Numbered from the stretch's first letter, positions 1 to 8,222 are shown. The stretch is 19,643 bases of DNA from JAAFJT01 sp043744275 (GCA_043744275.1 JAYTUY010000164.1:1-19643); one strand, 5' to 3'. Notes: generated by a model not told the origin, from the sequence alone. Made by a program: numbers and translations.

Positions 1-1
1 A

Positions 2-514
2 ACAGTGTATTATGAGAATGACAACAAGGTCAAAATCCCCTGCTTCACCGTCCGAAAAGGCATGGGCGAAAAGCTGACGCAGATGCTACCATCCTTAGTG
101 GGTATTCAACGACCCAAAACAACAAGTGTTGTACAAAGCCTACAACAAGCACCCATCGCCACTCTGCCTAAAGCCGAAATGCCAAAAACAAAAGCGGATT
201 CCATCGCCAATGCTCTCAATAAAGATACTGAAAAGGCGGCTTTGGGAATAGAGCCATTCAATGATATAGGTTGGGTCATATCGCCCAATCCTGCCAATGG
301 TGAAGCCGTATTGCAGTATAATTTCACTCAGACAGCACCCCTCAGTATTGAAGTATTCAACGAAGCAGGGCAACTCGTCACCAATTACAATTTACCCGAT
401 AATTCGACAGGTACATTAAATATGGATGTATCATCGTGGGTGACGGGTATTTATTCCGTCCGCTTGGTGGCTGGTGATTTGAAGGAGGTGAAGCGGTTGG
501 TGGTGGCGCATTGA
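2..514 (+). CDS. Secreted protein, C-terminal part with T9SS type A sorting domain (5' end outside window)
   Basis: The reading frame is open from the first bases, so only the C-terminal ~170 residues are present; the in-frame GTG at 5 is not a convincing start. The last ~80 residues (from about W89) have the pattern of a type A T9SS C-terminal sorting domain: an SPNPANGEA motif opening the domain, the strand IEVFNEAGQLV, then GIYSVRLVAGD and a basic KEVKRLVV end. In this family the domain directs cargo through the outer membrane by T9SS and is cleaved off. The ~85 residues before it are low in recognisable structure and rich in K, T, A and Q, like a linker. The catalytic or binding part lies upstream of the window, so its function is unknown. 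One copy of the ATACTGAGGGG repeat lies inside the sorting domain (337-348), read as A-P-L-S-I. Confidence 0.85.
   Translation, partial: TVYYENDNKVKIPCFTVRKGMGEKLTQMLPSLVGIQRPKTTSVVQSLQQAPIATLPKAEMPKTKADSIANALNKDTEKAALGIEPFNDIGWVISPNPANGEAVLQYNFTQTAPLSIEVFNEAGQLVTNYNLPDNSTGTLNMDVSSWVTGIYSVRLVAGDLKEVKRLVVAH
337..348 (-). repeat. Dispersed repeat ATACTGAGGGGT, copy 1 (in T9SS gene)
   Basis: Exact ACCCCTCAGTAT on the + strand. It lies inside the T9SS sorting domain and is read in frame as ccc-ctc-agt-att (P-L-S-I). Confidence 0.85.
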
Positions 515-542
515 GGGGGTTGAATTAGGATTGGTAGGATTA

Positions 543-596
543 GAAAGATGTTGAAGGATTTGCAAACGGAACTAACTCAATCTTTAAACATCTTTC
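543..596. repeat. Inverted repeat downstream of the T9SS gene
   Basis: GAAAGATGTT (543-552) and AACATCTTTC (587-596) form a perfect 10-bp stem around a 34-nt loop, 28 nt after the stop codon of the T9SS gene. No T-run follows, so if it ends transcription it is not a classical intrinsic terminator. The rest of 515-742 holds only the fusA terminator and one dispersed repeat; I see no gene there. Confidence 0.4.
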
Positions 597-688
597 CCGT
601 TCTGAATATATTTCAAAACGACTTTTTCTGTTATCAATCAGTTTTACTAACCTTCCTCTATCCCTACGGGAATATTTTCCATAAAATA

Positions 689-714
689 AGGGGTATCTTT
701 TTCAAGACACCCCT
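689..714 (-). terminator. Intrinsic terminator of fusA, built partly from the dispersed repeat
   Basis: Arms 689-698 (AGGGGTATCT) and 705-714 (AGACACCCCT) pair over 10 positions with one mismatch around a 6-nt loop. Read on the minus strand the hairpin is followed by TTATTTTAT, and it begins 29 nt after the fusA stop. The 5' arm on that strand is the AGGGGT part of the repeat copy at 709-720. Confidence 0.7.
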
Positions 715-720
715 CAGTAT
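709..720 (-). repeat. Dispersed repeat ATACTGAGGGGT, copy 2 (in fusA terminator)
   Basis: Exact ACCCCTCAGTAT on the + strand. On the fusA coding strand it reads ATACTGAGGGGT and supplies the 5' arm of the terminator hairpin. Confidence 0.85.
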
Positions 721-742
721 TCGATATATTTTAAAGCAAAAT

Positions 743-2878
743 TTACACTTTTACAAGTCCTTTTGCTTTTTCAATGACGTCTTTAGCAATACCCGCTGGA
801 GCTTCTTGATAATGTGAAAACTCCATAGTTGATGAGGCACGACCCGAAGTGATAGTCCGCAAATGCGTCACGTAACCAAACATTTGAGACAATGGCACTT
901 CTGCTTGAATAGCAATAGCACCGCCCAAACGACCTTCTTGTCCTTTCGGCAAACCACGACGACGGTTTAAGTCACCGATAACACCACCGACATATTCCTC
1001 AGGTGTAATTACTTCCAATTTCATGATAGGTTCTTGGATGATTGGCTTACACTTAGGAGCAGCTTCTCTGAAACCTTCTTTAGCACATAATTCGAAGGCA
1101 ATTGGTTTAGAGTCAACTGCGTGCATACCGCCGTCTGTTACTCTCACCTTCATCGCTTCAATATTATAACCAGCTAAGATACCGTTGCTCATCATCGCTG
1201 TGAAACCATCCGTGATTGGCTTGATATAGTTTTTATCAATAGCACCACCCACGATTGCCCACTCGAATTGGAGTTTCTTCTTGCCTGATTTGAAATCTTC
1301 TGTTTCCAAAAATTCAGGATCAGCAGGACCGAGTGTGAATTCCATATCGGCATATAAACCAGAACCACCTGATTGTTTTTTCAACTTCTCGCGGTGTGTG
1401 AAAGATTGAGTCAAAGCCTCTTTGTAGTTAACCATTGGCTCGCCTTGGTTACATTCTACACCGTATTCACGACGCATACGATCCACCAAAATTTCTAAGT
1501 GAAGCTCACCCATACCACTGATGATGGTTTGGTTGGTGTTTTCATCATATTTAACCTTGAAAGTCGGATCCTCGTCAGACAATTTGTTAAGAGCCATACC
1601 CATTTTATCCATGTCCTTTTGAGTCTTAGGCTCAACCGCCAACGAAATAACTGGCTCAGGAAATACCATAGATTCAAGGATAATTGGTGCATCCAAAGCA
1701 CAGAATGTATCGCCCGTGCGAATATCAGAAATACCCACAACTGCTGCAATATCACCTGCTTCAACTGAATCAATCGGGTTTTGCTTATTAGCGTGCATTT
1801 GGAAAATACGTGAAACACGCTCTTTCTTACCTGTACGAGTATTCAAAACATAAGAACCTGCATCCAAACGACCTGAATAAACGCGCATAAATATCAAACG
1901 ACCTACAAACTTGTCAGCCACAATTTTAAATGCTAAAGCAGAGAACGGCTCGTTGACATTTGGCTGGCGTGTTTCTTCTGCTTCTGTATTTGGGTTAGTG
2001 CCTTTGATGGCATCAACATCCAATGGAGAAGGCAAATAAGCACATACAGCATCCAAACAAGCTTGAACACCTTTGTTTTTGAAAGCTGAACCACACATAA
2101 CAGGTGTCATTTTCATATCAATAACAGCCGCACGGATAGCCGCTTGCAATTCTTCAACTGTGATAGTATCAGGGTCATCGAAGAATTTCTCCATCAAGTT
2201 ATCATCATAACCTGCTACTTCTTCTATCAATTGAGCGCGTGTTTCAGCAACTAACTCAATCAAATCTTCTGGAATTGGAATTTCCTTGAAAGTCATCCCT
2301 TGGTCATGCTCATTCCAAACAATTGCTTTGTTCATAACAAGGTCAACAACGCCCATAAATTTCTCCTCGTTGCCAATCGGCACTTGAAGTGGAATAGCAT
2401 TAGCACCCAATTTCGCTTTCATATCTTTTACGCATGCGAAAAAGTCAGAACCAGCTCTATCCATTTTATTGATAAAAGCAATACGCGGTACGCGGTAGCC
2501 ATCAGCCAAACGCCAGTTGGTTTCAGATTGAGGCTCTACACCGTCAACTGCTGAAAACAAAAAAACCAAGCCATCCAATACGCGCAATGAGCGATTCACC
2601 TCCACTGTAAAGTCAACGTGACCCGGTGTATCAATGATATTCATTGGATACTCTTCGCCGTTCCAAATCCACTTAGTTTTAGTAGCCGCAGACGTAATCG
2701 TGATGCCACGCTCTTGCTCTTGCTCCATGTGATCCATAGTCGCTGCGCCGTCGTGCACCTCACCAATTTTGTGAGACATACCCGTATAGTAAAGGACACG
2801 TTCGGTAGTCGTTGTTTTACCTGCATCAATGTGAGCGGCGATACCGATATTTCTCGTGTATTTTAAATTCGTTGCCAT
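743..2878 (-). CDS. fusA: Translation elongation factor G (EF-G)
   Basis: This is a full-length EF-G of 711 residues, the usual size. It is the GTPase that moves tRNA and mRNA through the ribosome after peptide bond formation and works with RRF in ribosome recycling; it acts in the cytoplasm. Visible motifs are the P-loop AHIDAGKTT (residues 15-23), switch I RGITI (57-61), DTPGH (83-87), NKMD (137-140) and GSAFKN (~266). The C-terminal domains IV and V carry the typical GGMHAVDSK and ITPEEYVGGVIGDLNRRRG stretches. The start ATG at 2878 gives the expected MATNLKYTRNIGIAAHIDAG opening. It stands alone, with its own promoter and terminator, not in an rpsL-rpsG-fusA operon. That could mean the str operon is split in this lineage or that this is a second EF-G. 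The sequence looks like canonical EF-G, and no copy of the dispersed repeat falls in it. Confidence 0.97.
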   Translation of the reverse strand: MATNLKYTRNIGIAAHIDAGKTTTTERVLYYTGMSHKIGEVHDGAATMDHMEQEQERGITITSAATKTKWIWNGEEYPMNIIDTPGHVDFTVEVNRSLRVLDGLVFLFSAVDGVEPQSETNWRLADGYRVPRIAFINKMDRAGSDFFACVKDMKAKLGANAIPLQVPIGNEEKFMGVVDLVMNKAIVWNEHDQGMTFKEIPIPEDLIELVAETRAQLIEEVAGYDDNLMEKFFDDPDTITVEELQAAIRAAVIDMKMTPVMCGSAFKNKGVQACLDAVCAYLPSPLDVDAIKGTNPNTEAEETRQPNVNEPFSALAFKIVADKFVGRLIFMRVYSGRLDAGSYVLNTRTGKKERVSRIFQMHANKQNPIDSVEAGDIAAVVGISDIRTGDTFCALDAPIILESMVFPEPVISLAVEPKTQKDMDKMGMALNKLSDEDPTFKVKYDENTNQTIISGMGELHLEILVDRMRREYGVECNQGEPMVNYKEALTQSFTHREKLKKQSGGSGLYADMEFTLGPADPEFLETEDFKSGKKKLQFEWAIVGGAIDKNYIKPITDGFTAMMSNGILAGYNIEAMKVRVTDGGMHAVDSKPIAFELCAKEGFREAAPKCKPIIQEPIMKLEVITPEEYVGGVIGDLNRRRGLPKGQEGRLGGAIAIQAEVPLSQMFGYVTHLRTITSGRASSTMEFSHYQEAPAGIAKDVIEKAKGLVKV

Positions 2879-2989
2879 GATTTATTTAGATATGATTGAA
2901 ATTAAAAATTATTCGTTTTTATATGAAAATAGGCGAAAAGCCTATTCAAAGACTATATTTCACTTAAAAAGTCACTCAAAATGAGCTTT

Positions 2990-3002
2990 GTACTGAGGGG
3001 GT
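2990..3002 (+). repeat. Dispersed repeat, copy 3 (fusA leader), one mismatch
   Basis: GTACTGAGGGGGT, differing from the consensus only at the first base. It lies in the predicted 5' leader of fusA and not next to an obvious hairpin. Confidence 0.75.
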
Positions 3003-3149
3003 GTTTGCAGTGGTGTGATGTGGTTTGTTTTGTAGAAAATAGAAGCATGTCATATAGTTTTCGTAAAAACATGGCAAAAGTTTCACTTACATAAAAAATT
3101 AACTTTGAAACCAAATTTAATTTTTTTCTAAAAACCCCTCAAAAGCGGC

Positions 3150-3158
3150 GCAAAGGTA
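3150..3158 (-). promoter_or_regulatory. Bacteroidota -7 box TACCTTTGC, probable fusA promoter
   Basis: On the minus strand the sequence is TACCTTTGC, a full match to the Bacteroidota -7 element TAnnTTTG with the frequent trailing C. It is directed toward fusA. The region about 20 nt upstream is A/T-rich without a clear TTTG -33 box. Transcription would start near 3144, giving a leader of about 265 nt. Confidence 0.6.
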
Positions 3159-3265
3159 GGCATTTTTTTTAAAAATCTACTACTTTTTTAAAGAGAATGT
3201 GTTAAATTTAGATGTTATTTTAATTTTTTTAACAATTATTAAATTAGAATATTTTCTTTTTGATG

Positions 3266-3305
3266 AAAAAAATGGGCAGTCCTTCTCAGAACTGCCCATT
3301 TTTTT
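3266..3305 (-). terminator. Strong intrinsic terminator downstream of the sigma factor gene
   Basis: Perfect 15-bp stem, 3266-3280 with 3291-3305, core ATGGGCAGT/ACTGCCCAT, 10-nt loop, flanked by A-run and T-run so it could work on both strands. It follows the stop of the minus-strand sigma factor gene by ~50 nt and separates that gene from fusA. Confidence 0.9.
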
Positions 3306-3353
3306 ATAGTTAAACACCTAATATTTAGATGTTTTGAAGTCAGATATTTTACA

Positions 3354-3950
3354 TTACTGTAAAATCATATCTTTTTCCTCCACCATGCGGCGAATATTAA
3401 TTAACGCATAACGCATCCGACCCAATGCCGTGTTGATGCTAACGCGCGTCAATTGAGAAATCTCTTTGAAGCTCATGTCTGCATAATGGCGCAAGATAAC
3501 CACTTCACGTTGCTCGGCTGGCAATGCATCCACGAGGTAGCGGATGCGGTCGTGTGCTTGGCTACGCATGATGCCTTGCTCAGGGCTTTCATCTGACAGA
3601 CTCAAGACGTTGAAAATATCAAAATCATCGTTTGAGCCTACGGTTGGGCGGCGTTTATCGCGACGGAAATAATCCACACATAGGTTGTGCGCTATACGCA
3701 AAGCCCATTGAAGGAACTTGCCTTCGTGGTTGTAACGTCCGCTGCGAAGCGTGTTGATGATTTTAATGAAAACTTCTTGAAAGATGTCTTCCGCAAGTGC
3801 TTGGTCTTTACAGAACAAGTAAATGGAGGTGTAGATTTTAGCCTTATGGCGACGGAGGAGCGTTTCAAACGCTTTTTCATTGCCGTCAAGGTACATTTCG
3901 ATTAGCTTGTGATCACTTACAGAAGTGATAGCTTGTTGCATAACTTGCAT
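3354..3950 (-). CDS. ECF-like RNA polymerase sigma factor
   Basis: 198 residues, the usual size for an extracytoplasmic-function sigma factor. Region 2 spans about residues 25-97, with AEDIFQEVFIKI and the -10-binding helix WALRIAHNLCVDYFRRDKRR. Region 4 spans about 142-190, with LPAEQREVVILRHYADMSFKEIS followed by the helix-turn-helix SINTALGRMRYAL. It directs RNA polymerase to a promoter subset. No anti-sigma or membrane partner lies next to it, which argues against a classical ECF/anti-sigma pair; stand-alone members of this kind are common in Bacteroidota. The ATG at 3950 is used here; a second ATG three codons in (3941) is equally possible. It has its own promoter candidate about 140 nt upstream and a strong terminator. 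Its regulon cannot be read from this window. Confidence 0.93.
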   Translation of the reverse strand: MQVMQQAITSVSDHKLIEMYLDGNEKAFETLLRRHKAKIYTSIYLFCKDQALAEDIFQEVFIKIINTLRSGRYNHEGKFLQWALRIAHNLCVDYFRRDKRRPTVGSNDDFDIFNVLSLSDESPEQGIMRSQAHDRIRYLVDALPAEQREVVILRHYADMSFKEISQLTRVSINTALGRMRYALINIRRMVEEKDMILQ

Positions 3951-4402
3951 AACTAAATAATTTTTCAGACTTGTTGAGAAAATGTTTATTATTCAGTGTA
4001 CAAGTTTACAATCGATAGGCAATGAAATTTAAGTGAAAAAAATAATTTTAAATGAAGTGATATAGTCTCTTTGTGTGTAACTATAAGCCAAAGATAAAGC
4101 CATTTTATTGAACTAACCAATAGTCTTATTCTTTTTAACATCTATTTTAACACTTTTTTAACCAAAACACCCTTTTTAGGGTAATTTTGATTTAGAATTT
4201 TTCTTAAAATTAAAATTATATTAAACTGTTAAAATTGAAATAAAATTTTGTATATATTCAAAATTTTAAAATAAAAAAAATTTGAAACCTTTAAATAATC
4301 TATTTTCCGAATAAAATTCTGTAATAAATAATTTTATATTTTTTTTAAAATTATTAAAAATATTTTAGATTGTAAAAATACTTTTGAGACTAAAATTGTA
4401 TT
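3951..4402. other. AT-rich intergenic region between purine nucleoside phosphorylase and sigma factor genes
   Basis: 452 bases without a gene, very A/T-rich between about 4130 and 4400. It contains the candidate sigma-gene promoter (4089-4119), a short hairpin ACCCT-tttt-AGGGT (4169-4182), and a perfect AT-only inverted repeat TAAAATTTTG/CAAAATTTTA (4241-4250 with 4259-4268, 8-nt loop). That repeat is the best candidate for an end of the phosphorylase transcript, though weak. No dispersed repeat copy occurs here. Confidence 0.6.
4089..4119 (-). promoter_or_regulatory. Candidate promoter of the sigma factor gene
   Basis: Minus strand: TATCTTTG (4096 to 4089) matches TAnnTTTG fully, with TTG 21 nt upstream as a partial -33 box. 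The predicted leader to the sigma factor start is about 130 nt. This is motif matching only. Confidence 0.45.
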
Positions 4403-5224
4403 TTATGCAATTTTTAACATTTCCTTGATGATTAAACGCATCTTCGGTTCGGCTTCATTAGCTATCGCAATCACGTCTTCAACGGTCGTTTCTTTGATGG
4501 CTTCAATAGGAAAACATTTATTAGAAACAATCGAAATCACCAGCACTTTCATATCCGAATGTCGCGCTACCAAAACTTCGGGCACTGTGGACATGCCCAC
4601 CAAATCCGCTCCAATGATATTGATAAACCGATATTCCGCTGGTGTTTCCAAATTAGGACCTTGCCATGAAAAATAAATACCTGCGTGAGCGCGAATATTA
4701 TTTTTTGCAGCAATCTGTAAAGCATTGCTAATTAATATTTTGTCATAAGTATTTTTCATATCGGGAAAGCGAACACCCAACCGCTCATCGTTTTCACCAC
4801 GCAAAGGATTTTCAGATTGAAGATTAATATGGTCTTTCACGATGACTATATCGCCTGCTTCATAGTCAGCATTGGTACTGCCTGAAACGTTTGTAATAAT
4901 GACCGTTTCGACACCCAAAAACTTCATCACGCGAATCGGAAATGTCACTTGCTGCATCGAATAGCCTTCGTAATAATGAAAACGACCTGCCATCACGACA
5001 ACAGCTTGACCTCCAAGATAGCCGAAAATCAATTTACCTTTATGGCTTTGAACGGTTGACACTGGAAAGTTAGGAATGTCCTTATAATCAATTTCGCAAG
5101 CGATGAGCAATTCATCCGTCAAATTGCCTAAGCCCGTGCCGAGAACGATGCCATATTGAGGTTGCAAATCGGTGTAAATTCTGATGTATTCAATCGCTTC
5201 TTGGATTTGTTCGTAAAGTTTCAT
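4403..5224 (-). CDS. punA: Purine nucleoside phosphorylase (6-oxopurine type)
   Basis: 273 residues, typical of trimeric PNP, which cleaves inosine and guanosine with phosphate to give the free base and (deoxy)ribose 1-phosphate in cytoplasmic purine salvage. Visible motifs are VLGTGLG (27-33), SHKGK with the phosphate-site His (H61), GRFHYYEGY (80-88), the 6-oxopurine Glu in GPNLETPAE (E193) and the purine-contacting Asn in SNKCF (N235), equivalent to human N243. GADLVGMSTVPEV (205-217) is also classical. The usual NAAGG phosphate/purine loop reads N-V-S-G-S-T-N here (112-118), a mild departure. The start ATG at 5224 gives the normal distance to the first motif. It is transcribed divergently from the VWA gene with a 117-bp shared upstream region. 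The symbol follows the family; related names such as deoD2 are used too. Confidence 0.93.
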   Translation of the reverse strand: MKLYEQIQEAIEYIRIYTDLQPQYGIVLGTGLGNLTDELLIACEIDYKDIPNFPVSTVQSHKGKLIFGYLGGQAVVVMAGRFHYYEGYSMQQVTFPIRVMKFLGVETVIITNVSGSTNADYEAGDIVIVKDHINLQSENPLRGENDERLGVRFPDMKNTYDKILISNALQIAAKNNIRAHAGIYFSWQGPNLETPAEYRFINIIGADLVGMSTVPEVLVARHSDMKVLVISIVSNKCFPIEAIKETTVEDVIAIANEAEPKMRLIIKEMLKIA

Positions 5225-5271
5225 AAATCTTTAATTTTTTAAATTTATTCACATAATAATTCGTTTTTATT

Positions 5272-5279
5272 TTACTTTG
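5272..5279 (+). promoter_or_regulatory. Weak -7-like box upstream of the VWA gene
   Basis: TTACTTTG followed by C, one mismatch from TAnnTTTG, about 63 nt before the ATG at 5342. No clear -33 partner. It is the only promoter-like sequence I see on this strand in the divergent gap. Confidence 0.3.
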
Positions 5280-5341
5280 CAACCTAACCGTTTCTAAAAC
5301 GTTTTTAAAGGTCGTTCGTCAAACGATCAAATTCTATAAAT

Positions 5342-7429
5342 ATGCTCAGTTTTCAATATCCTGCTTGGTACATTATCTTTTGCGCTTTGCTTGGCGCGGT
5401 TTACGCTGGCGTGCTATACTACAAAGATAAAAGTTTTAAAGAACAATCACCCATGCTTACGCGCGGTTTAGGCGCACTGCGTTGGTTGTCTTCGACAATA
5501 TTAGCCATTTTACTGCTATCACCTGTTATTAAAACCACGACAACGGATGTGAAAAAACCTGTCGTGATTTTGGCGCAAGACGTATCTGAATCTATTGGCG
5601 TGGCTGTAAAAGACACCCCTCAGTATAAAACCAATTTTCAAGCCTTAGCTAACAGTTTGGGTGAAAAATATGAGGTGCACCAATATGCTTTTGGTGAAAA
5701 AGTCAGAGAAGGTGTTGATTTTCAATTCAAAGACAAATTGACCAATGCTTCGGATTTATTGAAAAATATCTACGATTTATATTCCAATCAAAACCTCGGA
5801 GCGGTTGTGATGGCTACCGATGGCATCTATAATGAAGGTTCAAGCCCTCTTTATGCGGCTGCTAAACTCAACGCACCTGTCTATACCGTCGCTTTGGGCG
5901 ATACCACGCCTAAAAAGGATTTGGTTGTCAAAAGGGTGTTTCATAATAATATTGCTTATTTGGGAGATAAATTCAATGTTCAAATTGACGTAGCTGCTAA
6001 TAATTGCACGGGCAGTAATACAATTTTATCCGTTGCAAAAATAGACGGTGCGGGCAATTTATCGAATGCACAATCTTTTCCAATTTCCATTAATAAAAAC
6101 GATTTTTTTACAACTAAAGAAGTCACTCTGGATGCCTCACAGCCAGGTGTTCAACGTTTTAGAGTCAGTGTTTCGGCTGTAAATGGTGAAATTTCTACGG
6201 CGAATAATGTCAAAGATATTTTTATAGAAGTTTTGGACGCTCGGACTAAAATATTGTTACTCGCCAACTCACCGCATCCCGATATTGCAGCTTTGAATGA
6301 AGCCATTTCGACGAATAAAAATTACACCGTTACTGTCGCCACTATCAATGATTTAAAAGTGAACGTAGGCGATTTTGATTTGGTAGTTCTGCATCAACTC
6401 CCCTCAGTATCGAATGGTGCGGATGCCGTTTTGAATGTTTTGAATAATAAAAAGATACCTCGAATCTTTATCATCGGTGGTCAATCTGATGTACGCAAAT
6501 TAAATACATTACAGACCTTGATGAGTATCAGTGCTGACCCTAAAAGCGGCACTGATGTACAAGCGACTATGAACGGTGCTTTCAATCTTTTTACTTTGGA
6601 AGATAATATGAATCAGATTTCTGAATTCAATCCTATGACAGCCCCTTTTGGCGAGTATAAAGAATTGGGCGGTGGTCAAGTGTTGATGTATCAGAAAATA
6701 GGAAAAATAGATACTAAATACCCATTAATCATACTTGGTGAGTCAAATGGTACAAAAACGGGCATTATTGCAGCTGAAGGGCTTTGGAAATGGCGACTTT
6801 TTGACTTCGCTCAGCATCAAAATCACGATATTACTGAGGGGTTAATTTCTAAAATGATTCAGTACGTGGGCGTGAAAGAAGACAAACGCAAGTTCAGAGC
6901 TTGGACAGATAAGAACGTTTATCGCGAAAATGAACCCATTGCTTTCGGGGCTGAATTGTACAATAATTCCTACGAACTCATCAATGACCCCGATGTCAGC
7001 ATGATTATCACCAATTCAGAAAATAAGCAATTTAATTATACTTTCAATAAATCTGGTCGATCTTATTCTTTGAGTGTGGGCATTTTAGCAGTGGGAAATT
7101 ATACTTTTAAAGCCTTGACAAATGTTGGCGGACAGAAGTTGGAAGTGGATGGACGATTTAGTGTACAGCCTATTCAGTTAGAGCTTTATGAAACAACGGC
7201 TGACCATGCTATACTAAGGGCATTGAGCAATCAATTGGGCGGCGCGATGGTTTATCCAAAAGATATGGCTTCGCTGGCAGACTCTATTAAAAATAGAACC
7301 AATATAAAACCAGTCATGTACAACACCACTAAAACGCAAAATATTTTGAATCTAAAATGGATATTTTTCTTATTATTGACATTATTGAGCCTTGAGTGGT
7401 TTGCTCGGCGTTACTTTGGTTCGTATTAA
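5342..7429 (+). CDS. Membrane-anchored VWA-domain protein
   Basis: 695 residues. Two N-terminal membrane segments (about 8-26 and 46-62) are followed by a von Willebrand A-like domain (about 73-190) with an intact metal-site signature D-V-S-E-S (80-84) and the second motif T-D (159-160). A beta-rich region follows, then a Rossmann-like stretch (about 300-380) with DFDLVVLHQLP resembling the glutamine-amidotransferase-like fold seen in this group of proteins, a further beta-rich domain, and a third membrane segment at the C-terminus (about 672-687) ending in basic residues. This architecture is a common uncharacterised Bacteroidota inner-membrane type, loosely related to Bat-type VWA proteins; no MoxR ATPase or Bat partner is nearby. 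The function is unknown. It contains three copies of the dispersed repeat (5615, 6399, 6831), each in a different reading frame. Confidence 0.85.
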   Translation: MLSFQYPAWYIIFCALLGAVYAGVLYYKDKSFKEQSPMLTRGLGALRWLSSTILAILLLSPVIKTTTTDVKKPVVILAQDVSESIGVAVKDTPQYKTNFQALANSLGEKYEVHQYAFGEKVREGVDFQFKDKLTNASDLLKNIYDLYSNQNLGAVVMATDGIYNEGSSPLYAAAKLNAPVYTVALGDTTPKKDLVVKRVFHNNIAYLGDKFNVQIDVAANNCTGSNTILSVAKIDGAGNLSNAQSFPISINKNDFFTTKEVTLDASQPGVQRFRVSVSAVNGEISTANNVKDIFIEVLDARTKILLLANSPHPDIAALNEAISTNKNYTVTVATINDLKVNVGDFDLVVLHQLPSVSNGADAVLNVLNNKKIPRIFIIGGQSDVRKLNTLQTLMSISADPKSGTDVQATMNGAFNLFTLEDNMNQISEFNPMTAPFGEYKELGGGQVLMYQKIGKIDTKYPLIILGESNGTKTGIIAAEGLWKWRLFDFAQHQNHDITEGLISKMIQYVGVKEDKRKFRAWTDKNVYRENEPIAFGAELYNNSYELINDPDVSMIITNSENKQFNYTFNKSGRSYSLSVGILAVGNYTFKALTNVGGQKLEVDGRFSVQPIQLELYETTADHAILRALSNQLGGAMVYPKDMASLADSIKNRTNIKPVMYNTTKTQNILNLKWIFFLLLTLLSLEWFARRYFGSY
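5615..5626 (-). repeat. Dispersed repeat ATACTGAGGGGT, copy 4 (in VWA gene)
   Basis: Exact ACCCCTCAGTAT, read in frame as acc-cct-cag-tat (T-P-Q-Y) just after the VWA metal-site motif. The preceding AGAC is shared with copy 2. Confidence 0.85.
6399..6410 (-). repeat. Dispersed repeat, copy 5 (in VWA gene)
   Basis: TCCCCTCAGTAT: the 11-base core is exact, and the usual flanking A is T. Read in frame as L-P-S-V, a frame different from copy 4. Confidence 0.8.
6831..6842 (+). repeat. Dispersed repeat, copy 6 (in VWA gene), one mismatch
   Basis: TTACTGAGGGGT, differing from the consensus at the first base. Read as act-gag-ggg (T-E-G), in the opposite orientation to copies 4 and 5 in the same gene. 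Confidence 0.7.
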
Positions 7430-7577
7430 CGTCTGAAAGAAGTGCGTTTTTGAAATAGGCTATTTTGTTTAACGAATACAGAATATTTTACATTAAAGTG
7501 CTACCTTGTGCAATATTTCTTTAACTCAATTTTTCATAATAAAAACTCATTTTTAAACAATTTAAATTACAGATATA

Positions 7578-8186
7578 ATGGATTTAATGAGCCTATTACA
7601 GGGACACTTGACCCCTGAAGTAATCAATCAAATGAGCCAAGAGACTGGCGCAGCTCCTGAACAAACAGCAACGGCTGCTCAAGGTGTTCTTTCAACATTA
7701 TTAGGCGGTTTGGCTAAAAACGCTCAGGGCGGTGGCGCAGATGGTCTTCTTTCAGCTCTCGATCGTGATCACGATGGTAGCATTTTGAATGACGTAATGG
7801 GTCTTATCTCAGGCGGCGGACAGGCAACTACGCCTTCAGCAATGAACGGTGCAGGTATTTTGAGCCACGTTTTGGGCGACCAAGCAGGTGGTGCGGCAGA
7901 AATGATTTCTAAAGCAACAGGTGTGAATGAGAATGGCGTATTGGGTATGATGGTCAAATTGGCACCTCTTGTAATGGGTGTATTGGGTCAGCAAAAACAA
8001 CAACAAGGATTGAATGCCAGTGGTTTGGCAAGTTTGTTGGGCGGTAGCGTTCAACAACAAAGCAGCAACCCACTCATGCAAATGGCGACTCAATTCCTTG
8101 ATAAAAACGGCGACGGTAGCATGGTAGATGATATCATGGGTATGGTTGGCTCACAATTGATGGGTGGTCTTTTCGGTAAAAAATAA
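7578..8186 (+). CDS. DUF937-family protein with two Ca-loop-like motifs
   Basis: 202 residues, Gly/Ala/Met/Gln-rich, no signal peptide or membrane segment. The repeated pattern (V-L-S-T-L-L-G-G-L at about 37-45, L-A-P-L-V-M-G-V-L in the middle) matches the DUF937 family, whose function is unknown. Two segments, DRDHDGSILNDV (~62) and DKNGDGSMVDDI (~174), look like EF-hand or dockerin calcium loops (D-x-D/N-x-D-G). They depart from the standard at loop position 12, with the acidic residue one place early, so calcium binding is uncertain. The loops are at equivalent places in two halves, suggesting an internal duplication. The ATG at 7578 fits the family's start. It follows the VWA gene by 148 nt and ends in a good terminator. 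Confidence 0.8.
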   Translation: MDLMSLLQGHLTPEVINQMSQETGAAPEQTATAAQGVLSTLLGGLAKNAQGGGADGLLSALDRDHDGSILNDVMGLISGGGQATTPSAMNGAGILSHVLGDQAGGAAEMISKATGVNENGVLGMMVKLAPLVMGVLGQQKQQQGLNASGLASLLGGSVQQQSSNPLMQMATQFLDKNGDGSMVDDIMGMVGSQLMGGLFGKK

Positions 8187-8222
8187 GTTAAAAAAGCTGA
8201 AAAATAGAACTTCAAGGGTTTG

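Larger units (their letters stand above)
2879..3265 (-). other. Long fusA leader and promoter region
   Basis: This stretch between the terminator of the sigma factor gene and the fusA start has no credible gene. It contains a strong -7-like box at 3150-3158 and one dispersed repeat (2990-3002), leaving a predicted leader of about 270 nt before the fusA start. I did not find a recognisable riboswitch or leader peptide in it. Confidence 0.5.

Noticed and set aside
508..520. Further copy of the dispersed repeat at the stop codon of the T9SS gene
   Set aside because: GCATTGAGGGGGT matches only 10 of 13 positions, with all differences in the ATAC half; too weak to count, though it could be a decayed copy.
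548..817. Plus-strand open frame of 89 codons after the T9SS gene
   Set aside because: It runs across the fusA terminator and into the 3' end of fusA in antisense; its sequence is Phe/Leu-rich and resembles no family.
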